This document shows, piece after piece, positions 10,636-15,593 of a stretch of DNA of 15,593 bases (the first letter of the stretch is position 1; each line of letters begins with the position of its first letter). The position numbers and the translations under genes were made by a program. The notes below the pieces were generated by a model. It did no database searches, was not told the DNA's origin, and was given only the letters and a program-made list of their open reading frames with translations. Origin of the DNA: Nymphaea colorata (taxonomy: Eukaryota > Streptophyta > Magnoliopsida > Nymphaeales > Nymphaeaceae); contig NW_022205119.1 in NCBI RefSeq assembly GCF_008831285.2, positions 1 through 15,593 on the forward strand. The letters run 5' to 3'.

Positions 10636-10983
10636 GATTTGAGTGATTCATTTGGTGTCTTATAATTAACCTAATGTGTTTCACTCGTTATGACATCTAT
10701 GATCAACGATTTAAACGATAAAAACTCACAAGTTTATATGGATGTAAAGGAGACCTATGGATTAGTTTAGTTTGATCCCTTGTAGTTTGTTCAATAAGTT
10801 GAACATGTTGTTACATCTCATTCATTTGTATCCATACGCACACTAAATCACTCGTCTCATACGAGTGAGATTTAAGTGATTCATTTGATCACGCATACTT
10901 AATTGAATGTGCTTAACTTGTTGTTACGTCTATATTAAATGATTTAGTATATTGAAATCATAGGTTTGTATGGAAATGAATGA
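10636..10983. repeat. Block D, short type with a small inversion
   Basis: Block D is 348 bp, three monomer equivalents, starting GATTTGAG. It carries the short-block marks GTTACGTCTATATT and AAATCATAGG. Its middle monomer is unusual: after TTGTTACA, about 40 bp (10816-10855) reads as the reverse complement of monomer sequence, where B has the ordinary forward version. Other copies: 1345-1693, 3233-3579, 7483-7831, with parts in the hybrids at 6379 and 13303. All copies share the inversion, so it arose before the HOR spread. Confidence 0.87.
10816..10867. repeat. Small inversion and hairpin in block D
   Basis: About 40 bp (10816-10855) is the reverse complement of monomer-end sequence: the minus strand reads GTATGGATACAAATGAATGA, as at an ordinary monomer end. 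Its right edge creates a hairpin, CACTCGT, a short CTCAT loop, then ACGAGTG, with AAAT and ATTT extending the stem imperfectly. The same structure is at 1525-1577, 3412-3464, 7663-7715 and 13424-13476; the loop is CTCGAT, CTCAT or CTCAA depending on copy. In the hybrid at 6379 it is cut off at about 6573. Confidence 0.8.
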
Positions 10984-11551
10984 GATTTGAGTGATTCATT
11001 TGGTGTCTTGTAGGTAACCTAATATGTTTCACTTGTTATTACATATATTTGATCACATATATTTAATTGAGAGATTAAATGATTCATTTTCACTTGTTAT
11101 TACATATATTTGATCAATATATTTAATTGAGTGTGCGTAGCCATTTGTTACATACGTATAGAATGACTTAGTGGCTTGAAATAAGAAGTTCGTTTGGAAA
11201 TGAATGAGAGTCAGGTCATTAAGTTGGTCCCTTACAGTTAATCTAGTGTATTTCACTTGTTATTACATCTATAATGAATGATTTAAATGATTGAAATCGC
11301 AAGTTCATATGGATACAAATGGGATCTATGCATTACTTTGAATGCGTGTAATTAGTCCGATGAGTTGAATTTGTTGTTACATCTATAGTGAACGATCTAA
11401 AGGATTGAAATCACGCGTTCGTACCAATACAAGTGAGATTTAAATGATTCATATGATCATGCATGCTTAATTGAATGTGTTTAACTTGTTGTTACATCTA
11501 TATTAAATGATTTAGTAGATCGAAATCACAAGTTTGTATGAAAATGAATGA
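10984..11551. repeat. Block E, long type (five-monomer) repeat unit
   Basis: Block E is 568 bp and parallel to A throughout, including the local duplication near its start and GGCTTGAAATAAGAAG in the second monomer. Distinguishing marks are TCAGGTCATTAAGTTGG, GAAATCGCAAGTTC, CGCGTTCGTACCAATAC and AGTAGATCGAAATC. Other copies: 1694-2257, 3580-4146, 7832-8398, 13592-14157, plus a diverged fragment at about 6572-6945. An antisense open frame of 67 codons occurs at the same offset in three copies, but single-base deletions break it in the copies at 7832 and 13592, so I treat it as incidental. E is followed by F in every case except the 6379 hybrid. Confidence 0.9.
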
Positions 11552-11645
11552 GATTCGAGTGATTCATTTGGTGTCTTATGGTTTACCTAATGTGTTTCAC
11601 TAGTTGTTACATTTATAATGATTCTTAATACGGATGTCCTTAACA

Positions 11646-11754
11646 AGTGATTCATTTGGTGTCATATAGTTAACCTAATGTGTTTCACTTGTAATTTAAT
11701 TGAATGTGCTTAACAAGTGAATTAGGTTAACAATAGGGCACCAAATGAATCACT
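11646..11754. repeat. Near-perfect inverted repeat, cruciform-capable (F reference copy)
   Basis: The left arm 11646-11692 starts AGTGATTCATTTGGTG and ends TTTCACTTGT. The right arm 11713-11754 starts ACAAGTGAATTAGGTTAAC and ends CACCAAATGAATCACT. Apart from a few mismatches and five extra bases (GTGTT region) in the left arm, they are reverse complements, separated by a 20-bp AT-rich spacer. A single strand could form a hairpin with a stem of about 40 bp. The arms are not transposon ends: each is ordinary block-start sequence in opposite orientation. Confidence 0.85.
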
Positions 11755-11893
11755 CAAATCTCATTCATTTTCATGCAAGCCTGTGATTTCAATCTACTAA
11801 ATCATTTAACATGGATATAACAATAAGTCAAGTACATTCAATAAAGTATGCGTGATCATATGAATCACTTAAATCTGACTCGTATTGGTACGA
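11713..11893 (-). repeat. Inverted monomer segment inside block F (reference copy)
   Basis: Read on the minus strand, this segment gives normal array sequence in normal order: CGTACCAATACGAG, GATTTAAGTGATTCAT, a TTATTGTTATATCCAT core, GATTTAGTAGATTGAAATC, GAATGAGATTTGAGTG, and ATTCATTTGGTG with GTTAACCTAA. It thus covers the end of a third-type monomer and the start of the next block. It resembles the E/F boundary about 300 bp to its left (about 11425-11610), so a larger fold-back is also possible. Substitutions relative to forward copies show the inversion is not recent. Confidence 0.85.
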
Positions 11894-12062
11894 CTATAGT
11901 GCACGATCTAAAGGATTGAAATTACAAGTTCGTATCAATACAAGTGCGATTTAAGTGATTCAAATGATCACACATACTTAATTGAATGTGCTTAACTTAT
12001 TGTTACATCCATGTTGCTTGATTAAGTGAACTGAAATCACAAGTTTGTATGAAAATGAATGT

Positions 12063-12391
12063 GATTCGAGTGATTCATTTGGTGTCTTATAGTTAACCTA
12101 ACGTGTTTCACATGTTATTACATCCATGATCAATGATTTAAATAATTAAAACTCACAAGTTTATATGGATATAAAGGAGACCTATGCATTAGTTTGATCC
12201 TTTCTAGTTTGTACGATAAGTTGAACATGTTGTTACATCTATAGTGATCGATGCACAAGTTCACATCAATACGAGTGGATTTAAGTGATTCAATTGATCA
12301 CGCATATTTAATTGAATGTACTTAACTTTTGTTACGTTTATATTAAATGATTTAGTAAATTCAAATCATAGGTTTATATGAAAATGAATGG
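12063..12391. repeat. Block G, short type with an internal deletion
   Basis: Block G is 329 bp (330 in the copies at 4658 and 8909, 326 at 14665). It is B-like: GAGACCTATGCATTAG in monomer 2 and TTACGTTTATATT and AAATCATAGG in monomer 3. It lacks about 14 bp in monomer 2, where GATCGATG joins directly to CACAAGTTCAC while B has TAAGGAATTGAAAT between them. Marks of G are CTAACGTGTTTCACATG, CCTTTCTAGTTTGTACG and AATTGAATGTACTTAAC. G always precedes A, so G/A is the one block boundary in the window not affected by any hybrid. Confidence 0.88.
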
Positions 12392-13302
12392 GATTCGAGT
12401 GATTCATTTGGTGTCTTACAGGTAACTTAATGTGTTTCACTTGTTATTACATACATTTGATCACTTATGTTTAATCGAGAGATTATGTGATTCATTTTTA
12501 CTTGTTCTTACATACATTTGATAACTTATATTTAATTGAATGTGCGTAACCATTTGTTACATACGTATAGAATGACTTAGTGGCTTGAAAAAAGAAGTCC
12601 GTTTGGAAATGAATGAGAGTCAAGTCACTATATTGGTCCCTTATAGTTAATCTAATGTATTTCACTTGTTATTACATCTATAATGAATGATTTAAATGGT
12701 TGAAATCACAAGTTTATATGGATACAAATGGTTGAAGTCACTATATTTGTACACGTGTAGTTAGTCCGATGAGTTGAATTTGTTGTTACATCTATAGGGA
12801 AGTTCTAAAGGATTGAAATCACATGTTCGTACGAATACAAGTGAGATTTAAGTGATTCATATAATCATGCATACTTAATTGAATGTGTTTAACTTGTTGT
12901 TACGTCTATAATAAATGATTTAGTAGATTGAAATCACAAGTTTGTGCGAAAATGAATGAGATTCGAGTGATTCATTTGGTGTCTTGTAGTTAACCTATTG
13001 TGTTTCACTTGTTATTACATCTTTGATCAATGATTTAAATGATTAAAACTTACAAGTTTGTATGGATATAAAGGAGACCTATGCATTAGTTTGATCCCTT
13101 GTAGTTAGTTCAATAAGTTGAACTAGTTCTTACATCTATGGTGATCGATGTAAGGAATTGAAATCACAAGTTCGTATCAATACGAGTGGGATTTAAGTGA
13201 TTCATTTTATCACACATACGTAATTGAATGTGCTTAACTTGTTGTTACGTCTATATTAAATGATTTAGTAGATTAAAATCATAGGTTTGTATGAAAATGA
13301 AT

Positions 13303-13591
13303 GATATTGGAGTGATTCATTGGTGTCTTGTAAGTAACCTAATGTGTTTCACTTGTTATTACATATATTTGATCACTTATATTTAATTGAGAGAATAAGT
13401 GATTCATTTTCACTTGTTATACATCTCATTCATTTGTATCCATACGCACACTAAATCACTCGTCTCAATACGAGTGAGATTTAAGTGATTCATTTGATCA
13501 CGCATACTTAATTGAATGTGCTTAACTTGTGTTAGGTCTATATTAAATGATTTAGTATATTGAAATGATAGGTTTGTATGTAAATGAATGA
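13303..13591. repeat. Hybrid block C/D (recombination junction 4)
   Basis: The block starts as C (GATATTGGAG, TAAGTAACC) and is cut in the duplicated TTGTTATTACAT core near its start. It continues with D from TTACATCTCATTC, including the D inversion and hairpin (13424-13476), then E. The switch is within 13414-13424, where both parents read TTGTT..TACAT. About 540 bp (most of C and the first half of D) are missing, giving the short 2,599-bp HOR period. One base of the core is also missing (GTTATACATC). Confidence 0.87.
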
Positions 13592-14251
13592 GATTTGAGT
13601 GATTCATTTGGTGTCTTGAAGGTAACCTAATATGTTTCACTTGTTATTACATATATTTGATCACATATATTTAATTGAGAGATTAAATGAGTCATTTTCA
13701 CTTGTTATTACATATATTTGATCAATATATTTAATTGAGTGTGCGTAGCCATTTGTTACATACGTATAGAATGACTTAGTGGCTTGAAATAAGAAGTTCG
13801 TTTGGAAATGAATGAGAGTCAGGTCATTAAGTTGGTCCTTACAGTTAATCTAGTGTATTTTACTTGTTATTACATCTATAATTACTGATTTAAATGATTG
13901 AAATCGCAAGTTCATATGGATACAAATGGGATCTATGCATTACTTTGAATGCGTGTAATTAGTCCGATGAGTTGAATTTGTTGTTACATCTATAGTGAAC
14001 GATCTAAAGGATTGAAATCACGCGTTCGTACCAGTACAAGTGAGATTTAAATGATTCATATGATCATGCATGCTTAATTGAATTGTTTAACTTGTTGTTA
14101 CATCTATATTAAATGATTTAGTAGATCGAGATCACAAGTTTGTATGAAAATGAATGAGATTCGAGTGATTCATTTGGTGTCTTATGGTTTATCTAATGTG
14201 TTTCACTAGTTGTTACATTTATAATGATTCTTAATACGGATGTCCTTAACA

Positions 14252-14497
14252 AGTGATTGATTTGGTGTCATATAGTTAACCTAATGTGTTTCACTTGTAA
14301 TTTATTGAATGTGCTTAACAAGTGAATTAGGTTAACAATAGGGCACCAAATGAATCACTCAAATCTCATTCATTTTCATGCAAGCCTGTGATTTCAATCT
14401 ACTAAATCATTTAACATGGATATAACAATAAGTCAAGTAATTCAATAAAGTATGCGTGATCATATGAATCACTTAAATCTGACTCGTATTTGTACGA
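14252..14497 (-). repeat. F inverted repeat and inverted segment, fifth copy (diverged)
   Basis: The left arm is 14252-14298 and the inverted segment 14318-14497. Changes include GTGATTGATTTGG for GTGATTCATTTGG in the left arm, a lost A in the spacer (TTTATTGAATG), AAGTAATTC for AAGTACATTC and CGTATTTGTACG for CGTATTGGTACG. The arms still pair over most of their length. Confidence 0.82.
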
Positions 14498-14990
14498 CTA
14501 TAGTGCAGATCTAAAGGATTGAAATTACAAGTTGTATCAATACAAGTGCGATTTAAGTAATTCAAATGATCACACATACTTAATTGAATGTGCTTAACTT
14601 ATTGTTACATCCTTGTTGCTTAATTAAGTGAACTGAAATCACAAGTTTGTATGAAAATGAATGTGATTCGAGTGATTCATTTGGTGTCTTATAGTTAACC
14701 TAACGTGTTTCACATGTTATTACATCCATGATCAATGATTTAAATAATTAAAACTCACAAGTTTATATGGATATAAAGGAGACCTATGCATTAGTTTGAT
14801 CCTTTCTAGTTTGTACGATAAGTTGAACATGTTTTACATCTATAGTGATCGATGCACAAGTTCACATCAATACGAGTGGGATTTAAGTGATTCAATTGAT
14901 CACGCATATTTAATTGAATGTACTTAACTTGTTGTCACTTTATATTATATGATTATTAAATTCAAATATAGGTTATATGAAAATGAATGA

Positions 14991-15593
14991 GATTCGAGTG
15001 ATTCATTTGGTGTCTTACAGGTAACTTAATGTGTTTCACTTGTATTACATACATTTGATCACTTATGTTTAATCGAGAGATTATGTGATTCATTTTTACT
15101 TGTTCTTACATACATTTGATAACTTATATTTAATTGAATGTGCGTAACCATTTTTAATACGTATAGAATGACTTAGTGCTTGAAAAAGATGTCCGTTGGA
15201 AATGAATGAGAGTCAAGTCACTATATTGGTCCCTTATAGTTAATCTAATGTATTTCACTTGTTATTACATCTATAATGAATGATTTAAATGGTTGAAATC
15301 ACAAGTTTATATGGATACAAATGGTTGAAGTCACTATATTTGTACACGTGTAGTTAGTCCGATGAGTTGAATTTGGTTGTTACATTATAGGGAACGTTCT
15401 AAAGGATCGAATCACATGTTCGTACGAATACAAGTGAGATTTAGTGATTCATATAATCATGCATACTTAATTGAATGTGTTTAACTTGTTGTTACGTCTA
15501 TAATAATGATTTAGTAGGTTGAAATCACAAGTTTGTGCGAAAATGAATGAGATTCGAGTGATTCATTTGGTGTCTTGTAGTTAACCTATTTTG
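14991..15593. repeat. HOR copy 5, partial: A and the first 43 bp of B
   Basis: Block A spans 14991-15550 and B begins at 15551; the window ends 43 bp into B. This is the most altered A in the window. Examples are ACCATTTTTAATACG for ACCATTTGTTACATACG, GTGCTTGAAAAAGATGTCC for GTGGCTTGAAAAAAGAAGTCC, GGATCGAATCAC for GGATTGAAATCAC and TTTGGTTGTTAC with an added G. It still holds the full A architecture, so the array continues beyond the window. Confidence 0.9.

Larger units (their letters stand above)
11552..12062. repeat. Block F, mosaic unit with an inverted monomer segment
   Basis: Block F is 511 bp with four parts: a 94-bp opening (11552-11645) that looks like the remnant of another block; a second block start, AGTGATTCATTTGGTGTCAT (from 11646); an inverted segment (about 11713-11893) whose reverse complement is ordinary monomer sequence running across a block boundary; and a 3' tail (about 11894-12062) paralogous to the C tail. 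One reading is that F is a long block fused to a vestigial short block, with an inversion in its middle. Other copies: 4147-4657, 8399-8908, 14158-14664, and the 5' part of the 2258 hybrid. The same structure in all five shows the inversion is older than the HOR expansion. Confidence 0.88.
9239..12391. repeat. HOR copy 3, complete reference unit (3,153 bp)
   Basis: This is the only copy in the window with all seven blocks once each and no hybrid: A 9239-9807, B 9808-10150, C 10151-10635, D 10636-10983, E 10984-11551, F 11552-12062, G 12063-12391. It is about 27.7 times 114 bp. I use it as the reference for other copies. Small private differences remain, for example a lost G in the D hairpin loop (CTCGTCTCATACGAG) and a shortened AACTTTTGTTACG in G. 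Most are one-base indels rather than substitutions. Confidence 0.92.
12392..14990. repeat. HOR copy 4, contracted (2,599 bp)
   Basis: Block order: A 12392-12959, B 12960-13302, C/D hybrid 13303-13591, E 13592-14157, F 14158-14664, G 14665-14990. C is cut after its first quarter and joined to the second half of D, removing about 540 bp. Up to roughly 13390 the sequence is nearly identical to the reference. To the right, substitutions as well as indels become frequent, for example GAGAATAAG for GAGATTAAG, GAAATGATAGG for GAAATCATAGG, ATTACTGATTT for ATGAATGATTT and CGTATTTGTACG for CGTATTGGTACG. Confidence 0.9.
1..15593. repeat. AT-rich satellite array with higher-order repeat organisation
   Basis: The whole window is tandem repeat. 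The basic monomer is about 114 bp; most copies carry a core near TTGTTACATCTATA, then GATTTA, GAAATCACAAGTT and a junction such as GAGATTTAAGTGATTCAT. Monomers are diverged from one another, but the same seven-block order (A to G) recurs with nearly identical sequence every few kilobases, so the unit of recent amplification is the higher-order repeat (HOR). G+C is about 30 % in counted lines. No unique sequence interrupts or flanks the array, and no conserved reading frame, RNA gene or transposon terminus was seen on either strand. Such arrays are typical of eukaryotic centromeric or heterochromatic regions; that location is inferred, since the sequence shows only the repeat. The family and species are not recognised. 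Confidence 0.96.

Noticed and set aside
11646-11754. F inverted repeat as terminal inverted repeats of a DNA transposon or MITE
   Set aside because: The arms are ordinary block-start sequence found throughout the array in forward orientation, there is no target-site duplication, and the spacer is only about 20 bp. An internal inversion explains it better.
13410-13640. Antisense open frame of 76 codons over the C/D hybrid and E start
   Set aside because: It exists only at this junction and contains repeated peptide segments that mirror the DNA repeat; no sign of a real protein.
1-15593. CRISPR array or bacterial tandem repeat
   Set aside because: Repeats of about 114 bp abut each other with no constant-repeat and unique-spacer pattern, there are no cas genes, and 15 kb contains no coding sequence.
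1-15593. CENP-B box, telomeric repeats, rDNA or retroelement LTRs
   Set aside because: I saw no match to the NTTCG....A..CGGG. pattern, no TTTAGGG or TTAGGG runs, no rRNA-like conserved segments and no polymerase or integrase frames. The statement is limited to visual inspection.

Overview
The window is one uninterrupted block of AT-rich satellite DNA (about 30 % G+C from hand-counted lines). I find no protein-coding gene, RNA gene, transposon or unique flank: both ends lie inside the array. The architecture (diverged short monomers built into a multi-kilobase higher-order repeat whose copies are nearly identical) is typical of centromeric, pericentromeric or other heterochromatic DNA of a eukaryote. 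A plant is my best guess, but I do not recognise the family and cannot name a species.

Three nested levels can be read. (1) A basic monomer of about 114 bp (roughly 111-117), each with a core close to TTGTTACATCTATA followed by GATTTA and GAAATCACAAGTT. (2) 'Long' blocks of about five monomers (A 569 bp, C 485, E 568) and 'short' blocks of three (B 343, D 348, G 329). A+B makes 912 bp, or eight monomers. (3) A 3,153-bp higher-order repeat A-B-C-D-E-F-G, seen complete at 9239-12391. F is a 511-bp mosaic that holds an inverted monomer segment of about 180 bp.

Layout: 1-4987 is A(51-bp deletion)-B-C-D-E-[F/B hybrid]-C-D-E-F-G; 4988-9238 is A-B-C-[D/E/B hybrid]-C-D-E-F-G; 9239-12391 is A-B-C-D-E-F-G; 12392-14990 is A-B-[C/D hybrid]-E-F-G; 14991-15593 is A and the first 43 bp of B. 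The successive periods of 4987, 4251, 3153 and 2599 bp are explained by four recombination junctions. Three fall in short tracts where the two parents match, and one (near 6571) has only about 3 bp of shared sequence. They look like the products of unequal exchange.

The complete HOR and most unit copies differ mainly by single-base indels. Three stretches are more diverged: 2326-2625, 6572-6945, and everything right of about 13390. They may reflect older array members, an approaching array edge, or poorly corrected long-read sequence.

There are no genes to work together. The features of interest are the hierarchy, the cruciform-capable inversion in F, the small inversion in D, recurring short dyads, and the junctions that record array turnover. 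The short antisense open frames are by-products of the repeat.
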